In this document: positions 49,979-58,531 of the stretch, in pieces
How the letters are laid out: every line of letters begins with the position of its first letter
Numbering within the stretch: position 1 is the stretch's first letter
From: Candidatus Aalborgicola bjergmarkensis
GTDB lineage: Bacteria > Pseudomonadota > Gammaproteobacteria > Burkholderiales > Burkholderiaceae_C
Assembly (NCBI GenBank): GCA_016708725.1
Contig: JADJFE010000001.1
Coordinates: 186,001 to 250,000, forward strand
Length of the DNA: 64,000 nt
Direction of reading: 5' to 3'
The notes under the pieces: generated by a model
The model's input: only the letters and a program-made list of their open reading frames with translations
Told to the model about the DNA's origin: nothing
The model's database searches: none
Position numbers and translations under genes: made by a program

Positions 49979-51175
49979 ATGTCCTTGTTTTCTGCCGTTG
50001 AAATGGCCCCGCGTGACCCGATTCTGGGTTTGAACGAACAATACAACGCCGACACCAACCCCGCCAAGGTCAACCTGGGCGTGGGCGTGTATTACGACGA
50101 CAACGGCAAACTGCCCCTGCTGGCTTGTGTGCAAGCTGCCGAGAAAACCATGATGGACAAACCGGCTGCGCGCGGCTATTTACCCATCGACGGCATTGCC
50201 GCCTATGACGCTGGTGTCAAGGCGCTGGTGTTTGGCGCCAACAGCGAAGCCGTGTTGTCTGGCCGCGTGGCCACCATCCAGGCTCTGGGCGGCACCGGCG
50301 GACTCAAGGTGGGCGCGGATTTCCTCAAACGCATCGCCCCCGATGCCACGGTTTTGATTAGCGACCCCAGTTGGGAAAACCATCGTGCGCTCTTTAGCTC
50401 GGCTGGTTTTCCTGTCCAGAATTACCGCTACTACAACGCCGAACAGCGCGGCATTGACTTTGACGGCATGCTCGCCGATCTGCACGCCGCAGCCCCTGGC
50501 TCCATTGTGGTGCTGCACGCCTGCTGCCACAACCCCACGGGCTACGACATCACGGCACAGCAATGGGACCAGGTGATAGCCGCCTGCAAGACCAGAGGGC
50601 TTACGCCTTTTCTGGATATGGCCTACCAAGGTTTTGGTTACGGTATTGCCGAAGATGGCGCGGTCATTGGAAAATTTGTTGCCGCCGATGTGAACTTCTT
50701 TGTCGCCACCTCGTTTTCCAAGAGTTTCAGCCTCTACGGCGAGCGCGTCGGTGCTCTGAGCGTGCTGTGCACCAGCAAGGAAGAAGCTGGTCGTGTACTC
50801 AGCCAGCTCAAGATTGTCATCCGCACCAATTACAGCAACCCGCCCACCCACGGCGCGGCCATCGTCACGGCAATTTTGAGTAATCCTGAGCTGCGTACGC
50901 TATGGGAGGGTGAACTCGGCGCCATGCGTGAACGCATCAAGACCATGCGCCAGAAACTGGTGGAGGGACTCAAGGCCACCGGAATACAGCAGGATATGGG
51001 CTTCATCACGCGCCAGATTGGCATGTTCAGCTACTCGGGATTGTCCAAAGACCAGATGGTGCGCCTGCGCCAGGAGTTTGGCGTCTACGGAACGGATACC
51101 GGGCGCATGTGTGTGGCCGCGCTCAACAGCAAGAATATCGACTACGTTTGCCAGTCGATTGCCAAGGTTCTTTGA
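49979..51175 (+). CDS. Aspartate/aromatic aminotransferase (AspC/TyrB type)
   Basis: The protein has 398 residues from the ATG at 49979, preceded by a strong AGGAGGAG. It is a class I PLP aminotransferase: LGVGVYYDDNGKLPLL, CHNPTGYD, LDMAYQGFGYG, and the PLP-binding Lys248 in SFSKSFSLYGERVGAL. It interconverts aspartate or aromatic amino acids with oxo-acids. It shares 16 bp spacing and strand with serC, so both belong to one amino-acid operon. Confidence 0.93.
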   Translation: MSLFSAVEMAPRDPILGLNEQYNADTNPAKVNLGVGVYYDDNGKLPLLACVQAAEKTMMDKPAARGYLPIDGIAAYDAGVKALVFGANSEAVLSGRVATIQALGGTGGLKVGADFLKRIAPDATVLISDPSWENHRALFSSAGFPVQNYRYYNAEQRGIDFDGMLADLHAAAPGSIVVLHACCHNPTGYDITAQQWDQVIAACKTRGLTPFLDMAYQGFGYGIAEDGAVIGKFVAADVNFFVATSFSKSFSLYGERVGALSVLCTSKEEAGRVLSQLKIVIRTNYSNPPTHGAAIVTAILSNPELRTLWEGELGAMRERIKTMRQKLVEGLKATGIQQDMGFITRQIGMFSYSGLSKDQMVRLRQEFGVYGTDTGRMCVAALNSKNIDYVCQSIAKVL

Positions 51176-51191
51176 CGCACAGCAACTTTTT

Positions 51192-52304
51192 ATGAACCCA
51201 CGTAACGGCTTGAATTTTTCCGGCGGACCTGGCGCCTTGCCCGATAGTGTGTTGCAGCAGGTACAGGAGGCGATTCTTTGTGTACCGGAGGTGGGGCTTT
51301 CGATTCTGGGAATCAGCCACCGTTCAGACTGGTTTGCAGCGGTGGTAACCGAACTGGAAAACAACATTCGCACCTTGCTGGAATTGCCCCGTGGTTACCA
51401 CGTGTTATTTTTGCAGGGCGGGGCGACGCAGCAATTTTCCACCGTGCCCATGGTCTTGCTGCATGGAAAAAAGTTCCCGGCTGAATACGTGCATAGTGGT
51501 TACTGGAGTGGCAAGGCGCTGTCCGAGGCACAGCGCGGGGGAGGCATTCGTGTTCTCTGGAGTGGTGAAGAATGCGGCTACCGGCGTTTGGCGCGGGATG
51601 ATGAGTTGCCGTTTTCTCCCGATGCGCCCTATATTCATTATGTTTCCAATGAAACGGTCGAAGGTCTTCAGTTTCACCGGGTTCTGGGGCGCGATGATGT
51701 TCCGCGTGTCTGTGACATGTCGTCGGATTTTTTGTCCAAGCCCTGCGAGGCAGACCGGTTTTCCCTGATTTATGCGCATGCGCAGAAAAACATTGGTCCG
51801 GCAGGTGTGACTGTGGTCATCGTGCGTGAATCCTTGCTCGAACACATGCCCGACCATCTCCCTGGTTTTCTGGATTATCGCAACCATGCCCGCACGCACT
51901 CCAATTTCAATACACCGCCGGTATTCGCCATTTACGTGGTGTTGCTCGTGACACGCTGGTTGATGAAGGAAGTGGGTGGTGTCGTGCGCATGGATCAGAT
52001 AAACCGGGAAAAAGCGGAATTGCTGTACGGACTGCTCGACCGCAGTGACGGTTTTTATTGCAGCCGCGCCCATCTTGAAGACCGTTCACGCATGAATGTG
52101 GTGTTCACGCTTGCGACAGCGGATGCACAGCAGCGTTTTCTGGCCGAGGCCCAGGCAGCCGGGTTTTCGGGTCTTGCCGGACACCGCGCCATCGGTGGCG
52201 TTCGTGCCTCTATCTACAATGCCCTGACGCTCTCGGCTGTTGAGCAACTTGCGGGCTTTATGGAAGACTTCCAGCACCGCCAACACCGCCATACCCGGTG
52301 CTGA
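51192..52304 (+). CDS. serC: Phosphoserine aminotransferase
   Basis: The protein has 370 residues from the ATG at 51192 (MNPRNGLNFSGGPGALP). Family motifs: GISHRSDWF, FLQGGATQQF, DMSSDFLSKP, and the PLP Lys199 in HAQKNIGPAGVTVVIVR. SerC makes phosphoserine (serine pathway) and acts in pyridoxine synthesis. Slightly longer than the usual 360-365 residues because of a C-terminal QHRQHRHTRC tail. No clear ribosome-binding site, so translation may depend on the gene upstream. Confidence 0.95.
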   Translation: MNPRNGLNFSGGPGALPDSVLQQVQEAILCVPEVGLSILGISHRSDWFAAVVTELENNIRTLLELPRGYHVLFLQGGATQQFSTVPMVLLHGKKFPAEYVHSGYWSGKALSEAQRGGGIRVLWSGEECGYRRLARDDELPFSPDAPYIHYVSNETVEGLQFHRVLGRDDVPRVCDMSSDFLSKPCEADRFSLIYAHAQKNIGPAGVTVVIVRESLLEHMPDHLPGFLDYRNHARTHSNFNTPPVFAIYVVLLVTRWLMKEVGGVVRMDQINREKAELLYGLLDRSDGFYCSRAHLEDRSRMNVVFTLATADAQQRFLAEAQAAGFSGLAGHRAIGGVRASIYNALTLSAVEQLAGFMEDFQHRQHRHTRC

Positions 52305-52331
52305 GTGAGAAAATCTTACATTGATACGATC

Positions 52332-54176
52332 ATGACCCATTCAAAGCGCGGTGCGCCACCCATCAAGCACGGCAGTCCGCCCGTACCCACTGAAAAGATC
52401 AACGAACTGCTTACACTTTACAACGCTGGACAATGGGAACTACTCGAAACAAAGGTCAGCGCCATAACGGTGCGCCATCCTGCCCAGCCCATCGGCTGGA
52501 GCATCCTGGGAAAAACCCGCATGCAATTGGCCAAATGGCCCCAGGCTCTGGAGGCACTTTCGAGATTGCTGAAAATTGTGCCAGGCAATGCCGATGGACA
52601 CAACGACCTTGGATTCGTTTTGGAAAAACTGGACAAAAAGTCCCTGGCCGAAGCCAGTTACCAAAAAGCCATTCAATGCAATTCCAGTTTCGCTCCGGCC
52701 TGCAACAACCTGGGTATTCTTTTCGCCAGCCAGGGGCGATTGGAAGAAGCAAAAGCCAATTACCTGCAAGCACTGGCCATCGACCACCGTTCGGCCATTG
52801 GACACAATAACCTTGGAACGGTGTTGCAGGACATGGGCGACTTGCACGCAGCACTGGAGCATTTCCAGCGCGCATTCGAACTCGATCCTGCTTATTTCGA
52901 GGCCTGCGTCAATTTGGGAATCACGTTTGCCGACATCCACGAATGGGAGCAGGCGCAGATATTTTTTCGCAAGGCGCTGGCCCTGCGCCCGGATTCCGAC
53001 ATGGTGCTTTTTCACTTGGGCAACCTGTTGGCCCGACTTGCCATCAACGATACAGAGGCCATTGCTTACCTGAAACGTGCCATCGCCCTGAACCCAGGTG
53101 CAGCGAATGCCTACATTGCACTTGGAAATATCCTGCAGCGTGGTGATCAGGTTGAAAAGTGCTGGCCACTGTTTCGTCGCGCCCGCGAGTTACAGCCACT
53201 GATTACCTGGGTCGCCAAACAGGAAAAGCCGGATTTTTCGGTGGTACTGCTCGATACACCGATTGTCGGCAGCACCCCGCTGGACTATCTGGTCGGTCGC
53301 GCTACCTACGACCGCCATTTTTATTGCCTGATTCCAGATACACCATCGGATATTACCCTTTTGCGTGCCAAAGGCCATGTGGTCATCAATATGATTGCCG
53401 ATGCCGACAACGGCAGCACCATGTTGCCGCAGGCATTGGATGTGGTGGAACAACTGGGGCTTCCTGTGGTGAACCATCCGCGTCGGATCATGCACAGCGA
53501 CCGCGAATCCATTGCCCGTCGCCTTGCCGGCATTCCCTTGTGCCATATTCCCAAAACGCTTCGTCTGGCAGGGCCGGTGCTGGCCGGTGCTGCCGAAAAT
53601 CACATACTGGACGGACTGCGCATGCCACTGCTGGTCCGTTTGGCCGGAAAGCATGGCGGCGACGATTTTGAAAAGATGGATGACATCCTGGAGATTGCCA
53701 ACTTTGCCAAAAAATATCCAGCCGATGCCGTGTGCTACGTGACGGAATACGCCGACTATCGCTCAGCCGATGGCTACTTCCGCAAATACCGTTTGATCTC
53801 TGTAGGCGGCGAACTGCTACCTTACCATCTGGCGATCCATGACGACTGGAAGGTACACCATTTCCGCACCGATATGGCCCATCAGGCATGGATGCGCGCG
53901 GAAGAAGAGGCGTTTTTGAAAAATCCATCCGGGGTATTCGACGCGCCGCACTGGGCGGCACTGCAAGCCATAGCAGCGGCGACCCATCTGGACTACTGCG
54001 GCATTGACTGTGCGCTTAACCATAACGGCGACATCGTGGTCTTTGAAGCCAACGCCACCATGCTGGTTCACGATGAAAAAGACGCGACTTTTACCTACAA
54101 AAATCCGTACATTGGAAACATCAAAGAGGCTTTTGATGCCTTGCTGGCCAGGATGGCCAAGCCGGCAACGGGATAA
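52332..54176 (+). CDS. TPR protein with C-terminal ATP-grasp-like domain
   Basis: The protein has 614 residues from the ATG at 52332 (a GTG at 52305, just after the serC stop, is an alternative). Residues about 30-310 form tandem TPRs (GHNDLGFVLEKLDKKSLAEA; ACNNLGILFASQGRLEEAKA; GHNNLGTVLQDMGDLHAALE). The C-terminal half ends with DYCGIDCALNHNGDIVVFEA, NATM, the metal- and ATP-binding pattern of ATP-grasp enzymes. Proteins of this build are found in proteobacteria but the substrate is unknown; a ligase acting on a peptide or carbohydrate is possible. Same strand as serC. Confidence 0.8.
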   Translation: MTHSKRGAPPIKHGSPPVPTEKINELLTLYNAGQWELLETKVSAITVRHPAQPIGWSILGKTRMQLAKWPQALEALSRLLKIVPGNADGHNDLGFVLEKLDKKSLAEASYQKAIQCNSSFAPACNNLGILFASQGRLEEAKANYLQALAIDHRSAIGHNNLGTVLQDMGDLHAALEHFQRAFELDPAYFEACVNLGITFADIHEWEQAQIFFRKALALRPDSDMVLFHLGNLLARLAINDTEAIAYLKRAIALNPGAANAYIALGNILQRGDQVEKCWPLFRRARELQPLITWVAKQEKPDFSVVLLDTPIVGSTPLDYLVGRATYDRHFYCLIPDTPSDITLLRAKGHVVINMIADADNGSTMLPQALDVVEQLGLPVVNHPRRIMHSDRESIARRLAGIPLCHIPKTLRLAGPVLAGAAENHILDGLRMPLLVRLAGKHGGDDFEKMDDILEIANFAKKYPADAVCYVTEYADYRSADGYFRKYRLISVGGELLPYHLAIHDDWKVHHFRTDMAHQAWMRAEEEAFLKNPSGVFDAPHWAALQAIAAATHLDYCGIDCALNHNGDIVVFEANATMLVHDEKDATFTYKNPYIGNIKEAFDALLARMAKPATG

Positions 54177-54204
54177 CCCGGCAATAGCGCGCAAGATTTT
54201 CAGC

Positions 54205-55371
54205 TTAGCCTGCCAGTAGCGCGATGTACGCAGCATAACTGTAGCTGCGGTTCTTCTTTTGCCCGGTCAGCTCCGTCACCAACCCCAGATCCTGTAGCAC
54301 CTTGACTGCTGCATTGGCTGTGGGAAAGGTGGTACCCAGTTTCTGGCGCACCTGCTCAACGGTGAAGCGCGGCATCATCGGCAGCATCTCAAACAGGCGA
54401 TAGCTGGCTTGTCCCGCTTTGGGGGACGCCAGCAAGCGGCGACGATCAGCAGCCAGCAAAGTGGCAATGGCCACAATGCTGCGCTGTGCATCATGCGCCG
54501 CAACCACCACACCTTCCAGAAAGAATACCACCCAGCCTTCCCAATCGCCCTGCGTGCGCACGTTGGAGAGGTGGCGGTAATACTGCGCCTGGTGTTGCTT
54601 CAGGTAGCCACTGAGGTACATCAGCGGCTCGGGCAACAGTCCCCAGTGTTCCAGCAGCGCGGCAATCAGCAAGCGGCCCATGCGGCCATTGCCATCCAGA
54701 AACGGATGGATCGTCTCAAACTGCAGGTGTACCAGCGCGGTCTTTACCAGCGGTGGCAGGCTCTGCGCGGTATCGTGCATGAAACGCTCCAGGTCGGCCA
54801 GCAAAGCAGGGACCCGTTCGGGCGGTGGCGGCACGAACACCGCATTGCCGGGGCGTGTGCCGCCAATCCAGTTCTGCGAACGGCGCAACGCACCGGGCTG
54901 CTTGCCACTGCCCCGTGCGCCATCGAGCAGCAAACGGTGGGCATCACACAGCAGGCGCACGCTCAAGGGCAGGCCTGCCGGGTCACGCATCTGGGCCTGT
55001 ACCAGTCGAAAGGCACGCAGGTAGTTGGTGACTTCTTCCACATCATCGGTGTTGTTGACCGCAAAGCCCGCTTCCTCGTCGAACAAATCTACCAGCGTGG
55101 CCTGCGTGCCTTCAATCTGCGAGGTCAACAGCGCCTCCCTGCGAATGGCGCTGTACAGCAGCCAATCCACCGATGGCACCAGAGCGGCCATGCCCGACAA
55201 CCGGGCCAGCGCCAGTTCGGCCACCCGGTTGGCTTCACCAAAGCATTCGGGCGCCAGCGCGGGCTGGGCGGGGGGTAATGGGTGCGGCACAAACGCCCGA
55301 ACGGACTCGCCCAAGGTGGTGGAGATGGCATAGGTGCCGGTGCTGCGCATGGTGTGAAAGCTGTCTTTCAT
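54205..55371 (-). CDS. Fic-family protein (AMP-transferase) with N-terminal inhibitory motif
   Basis: The protein has 388 residues. The full Fic motif HPFLDGNGRMGR (from His222) is present. The N-terminal TSQIEG (83-88) fits the [S/T]xxxE[G/N] inhibitory helix, so activity is expected to be self-restrained. After the Fic domain a winged-helix-like region (FTVEQVRQKLGTTFPTANAA) may bind DNA. Such proteins are widespread; the target is unknown. Convergent with the TPR/ATP-grasp gene. Confidence 0.9.
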   Translation of the reverse strand: MKDSFHTMRSTGTYAISTTLGESVRAFVPHPLPPAQPALAPECFGEANRVAELALARLSGMAALVPSVDWLLYSAIRREALLTSQIEGTQATLVDLFDEEAGFAVNNTDDVEEVTNYLRAFRLVQAQMRDPAGLPLSVRLLCDAHRLLLDGARGSGKQPGALRRSQNWIGGTRPGNAVFVPPPPERVPALLADLERFMHDTAQSLPPLVKTALVHLQFETIHPFLDGNGRMGRLLIAALLEHWGLLPEPLMYLSGYLKQHQAQYYRHLSNVRTQGDWEGWVVFFLEGVVVAAHDAQRSIVAIATLLAADRRRLLASPKAGQASYRLFEMLPMMPRFTVEQVRQKLGTTFPTANAAVKVLQDLGLVTELTGQKKNRSYSYAAYIALLAG

Positions 55372-55447
55372 GGAGCTGGGTCACATTAAACCAGTCTTTA
55401 ATAAAAAACCAGGCACTGTAAGCGGCGCACCGCTGCTCCCACACACC

Positions 55448-56164
55448 TCAATGAAAACGCATTTTCGCCCGCAAACGGGCGATAGACTGGCTGTGCAGCT
55501 GGCACACACGTGACTCGGTAACGTCCAGAACCTGGGCAATTTCCTTGAGATTCATGTCTTGCTCGTAGTACATGCTCATGACGTACTGTTCCCGCTCGGG
55601 CAAAGTCTTGATTGCCTGCACCAGCGACTCCCGCAAACGCTGGTTGCGCAACAGATTCAAGGGGTCCGAATCTGCATCGGCAACGTGACGGTCCAGATAG
55701 CTGTCATCGTCTTCACCTGAACGGTTCATATCCTCCAGGTACACCAGCTGCGTTCCACGCACCTTGTTGAGCACATCCTGGTATTCAGCCAAACCAAGAC
55801 CCATTTCAGCGGCTATTTCGGACTCAACCGGACTGCGGCCCAATCTGTGTTCCAACTGCCGTATGGAGGATTCGATTTCCTTCTGGTTCTTGCGCGATCC
55901 ACGCGACATCCAGTCATTGCCGCGCAGTTCATCGAGCATGGCACCACGGATACGCTGCGTGGCAAAGGTCTCGAATTGAACACCCTGAGAGGATTCAAAA
56001 CGCGAGAGCGCATCGGCCAACCCAATCAAACCGACTTGAATCAAGTCATCCACCTCCACGCTGGCTGGCAATTTGGCCATCATGTAATGGGCCAGGCGAC
56101 GAACCAGTGGCTGGTATTGCTTGATCAGGGCGTTGCGTTCCAACTGCCCTTTTGCTGTGTACAT
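55448..56164 (-). CDS. fliA: Flagellar sigma-28 factor
   Basis: The protein has 238 residues from the ATG at 56164; a TTG one codon earlier is possible. Region 2 (VEVDDLIQVGLIGLADALSR; FETFATQRIRGAMLDELR), region 3 (LGRSPVESEIAAEMG) and region 4 (LPEREQYVMSMYYEQDMNLK; VTESRVCQLHSQSIARLR) match FliA. It transcribes late flagellar and chemotaxis genes. Its ATG overlaps the stop of the gene before it (TGATG), indicating coupling. Last gene of the flhB-to-fliA series. Confidence 0.96.
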   Translation of the reverse strand: MYTAKGQLERNALIKQYQPLVRRLAHYMMAKLPASVEVDDLIQVGLIGLADALSRFESSQGVQFETFATQRIRGAMLDELRGNDWMSRGSRKNQKEIESSIRQLEHRLGRSPVESEIAAEMGLGLAEYQDVLNKVRGTQLVYLEDMNRSGEDDDSYLDRHVADADSDPLNLLRNQRLRESLVQAIKTLPEREQYVMSMYYEQDMNLKEIAQVLDVTESRVCQLHSQSIARLRAKMRFH

Positions 56165-56955
56165 CAATGGCTCCCGGCGAAATTGTCAACCTGTTTGTAA
56201 GCCTCCATTGTCGCATCGCCCGCCATGGGCATCAAGTTACGGGAATTCAGTGGCATGGCGCTTTCCAACAGGCGCAGCGCAAGACGCTGCATTTCTCCGT
56301 GTGGAAGCTCATCACCAGCCGACGTTGTGATGTTGATACTGCGTGTTTCGTAACCCAGAAAATTCTTTGCACACTCCCCCAGGTTCGTCACGCTGGAGTG
56401 CGCCATCTGCTCGGTTTGCACGTTGACGATGGTCGGTTGCAGTTTGCCATTGAGCAATAGACGTTTCAATGCCTGATACCCCGTCAACAAAGAGTTGCGC
56501 GTGGGGGACACCGCCAGCAGCGGATCGATGGCGCAGCCACCCATCAATGAAACGATCCACTCCGCACGGCTATAGAGGATGACAACGCCGTATTGCGGGA
56601 ACAAGCGGCCAATCTGCTGCAGGTGTTCAGATTTCCTCTCCGGCCAGGCACACATGCCATGTACGGCCCTGGCCGCAGGAAGAACTGCCCATTCGGTAAC
56701 TTCTGCACGGTTGATGCCCCCTTCGTGAACATCGTCGAGAAGTTGCTCCAGGCCAGGATTGGTTTCGGACTCGCAGGTCGTGGCATCCAGAACGGTCACG
56801 GCATAGCCATAGTTCACCAATGCAAGACATAGCCGCCACAACAAGGGCAACTCCGCCTGCTCATCACCGTGGCTGACCATGGCGATACACTTGGGCGCAG
56901 GTGGTGGAATCAGCCCCAGCAGGCCCGATGCCTGATTGGTGAAGTGTTCAAGCAT
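56164..56955 (-). CDS. FlhG/FleN-position protein lacking a clear Walker A motif
   Basis: The protein has 263 residues. It sits between flhF and fliA, where the MinD-type ATPase FlhG (FleN) is normally encoded. The layout still hints at a MinD-like fold (CIAMVSHGDEQAELPLLW then YAVTVLDATT), but the expected KGGVGKT loop is replaced by SHGDEQAEL and no other P-loop is visible. It may be a degenerate FlhG that acts without ATP hydrolysis, or an unrelated protein. It overlaps flhF by 8 nt and fliA by 1 nt. Confidence 0.75.
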   Translation of the reverse strand: MLEHFTNQASGLLGLIPPPAPKCIAMVSHGDEQAELPLLWRLCLALVNYGYAVTVLDATTCESETNPGLEQLLDDVHEGGINRAEVTEWAVLPAARAVHGMCAWPERKSEHLQQIGRLFPQYGVVILYSRAEWIVSLMGGCAIDPLLAVSPTRNSLLTGYQALKRLLLNGKLQPTIVNVQTEQMAHSSVTNLGECAKNFLGYETRSINITTSAGDELPHGEMQRLALRLLESAMPLNSRNLMPMAGDATMEAYKQVDNFAGSH

Positions 56956-58531
56956 CGAAACGCCCCCGGGCCATCAGTTGGGTTGTCGATTGGGTTGTTT
57001 TCTGGCTGTAGATAAAACCCAGATCGTTGATTTTCGGGTCGTAGGCGGAAACACCATCGGTACGCATAGAGGTGCGCACCAGTTTACCAGCACTGGCGGA
57101 CTCCCAGTCCTCCGGTACCCGCTGCCCCGTGGTGATGCCGCACAACACCAACTGGTGCCGGATGGCGGCATCAATGGCGGGTCCGAGTTTTACAGCTTCA
57201 TCAGTTTTCGAGAAGATTGCGTGCTGTGCATTGCCGGACTTGAACGCGCAGACGGCTTCATCCAATGTGTCGCCATGGCTGCCAGCATTTAAAACCAGGA
57301 GACGCTTGACATTGGGCAAGTCCAGCAGGTCCATCATTTCGCGCTTGCGCGTATCTCTGGGAGCCAGTCCCGTGGTATCAATCAAAACCATTTTCTTATT
57401 GGACAGCAAACCCAGCAAATCCTGCAAGGCGAACCGGTCGTGGGCCAGGTGGGCCACTACGCCCAGCATTTTGCCGTAAGCGCGCAATTGCTCATGGGCG
57501 CCAACACGGTAGGTGTCCAATGTAATCAAACCAACACTGGCCGGACCGTGTGTACGGGCGCATAAACCGGCGAGCTTGGCCGCTGTAGTGGTTTTTCCCA
57601 CGCCTGTAGCACCAATCAATCCGAAAATACCACCATCCTCAAATGCTGGATTTTGGGCATCCGTCTTGAGGTTGCGCTCCAGCACGTCAATGACCCATTG
57701 CACGGATTCTGCTGCGCTCAATTCTTCTGGCATGCGCTCCAGGATCGTGCGCGACAGATTGGGCGAATAACCCGCACGGATAAGTTTGAGCATCAGGTTG
57801 GACTGGATCGGATTCTGACGGGCCTGGCCCATCCAGGTCAGTGTATTGAAGCGGTCCTCGATCAATTCTTTCATGGCCTGCAACTCATCCACGACGCTAC
57901 GCGACACTTCTTCGGATTGCAGTACCGGGGGTGCAGGCTTGCGCACAGCCGGAGGTTTGTTGTTATTAGCGTTGGTAGCAAAAGCATTTTTATCAACGAA
58001 GCGCTCCGTGGGTTGCACACGGGGGTTTTCCTGCTCCACATGCAGACTGCGTGGGCGCTCCCGCTCCTCTTCATGCAACATGCTCAGGCGTTCCTGGGGA
58101 GCCTCGCGCTGCGGCAGGGGACGTTTTGCTGGTTGACTGGGAGCCGGGACCGTTGCGGTTGCAGTTGCAGTTGGTGATGGCTCGTGGCGCTTGCGCAACA
58201 TGCGTTCGCGCACATAATCCTGAAACGACAAGGTGCTCATGGACAACTGGGTAGCGTCGTCTTCCACCTTGCTGGCTATTTCCTGATGCGTCGGTTTGGT
58301 GCCACGCACCATGCTACCGGGCATTTTTTGTGCGTTGCTGTTGCTGTTCGTGTTGGCCTCGGCCCCCCGATCCAGTTCAACCAATGTTTCTTCCGCCGTT
58401 GCCACGACTTCCACGCCGTTTTCGGTCGCACGGTTCGACAGAATCAAGGTGCCTTCACCAAAAACCATACGTGCCATGGCAAGCGCCTCGCGAGAAGTGG
58501 CTGCAGTAAAGCGTTGGATGTTCATGGTCAT
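56948..58531 (-). CDS. flhF: Flagellar biosynthesis GTPase FlhF
   Basis: The protein has 527 residues. An N-terminal B domain (FTAATSREALAMARMVFGEG) and a low-complexity middle lead to the SRP-type GTPase: GLIGATGVGKTTTAAKLAG (P-loop), DTYRVGAHEQLRAY and VLIDTTGLAPRD. FlhF directs the site and number of polar flagella. The ATG at 58531 overlaps the flhA stop (ATGA); an internal ATG at 58525 lies at better distance from GAGG and could be the real start. Confidence 0.95.
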   Translation of the reverse strand: MTMNIQRFTAATSREALAMARMVFGEGTLILSNRATENGVEVVATAEETLVELDRGAEANTNSNSNAQKMPGSMVRGTKPTHQEIASKVEDDATQLSMSTLSFQDYVRERMLRKRHEPSPTATATATVPAPSQPAKRPLPQREAPQERLSMLHEEERERPRSLHVEQENPRVQPTERFVDKNAFATNANNNKPPAVRKPAPPVLQSEEVSRSVVDELQAMKELIEDRFNTLTWMGQARQNPIQSNLMLKLIRAGYSPNLSRTILERMPEELSAAESVQWVIDVLERNLKTDAQNPAFEDGGIFGLIGATGVGKTTTAAKLAGLCARTHGPASVGLITLDTYRVGAHEQLRAYGKMLGVVAHLAHDRFALQDLLGLLSNKKMVLIDTTGLAPRDTRKREMMDLLDLPNVKRLLVLNAGSHGDTLDEAVCAFKSGNAQHAIFSKTDEAVKLGPAIDAAIRHQLVLCGITTGQRVPEDWESASAGKLVRTSMRTDGVSAYDPKINDLGFIYSQKTTQSTTQLMARGRFDA

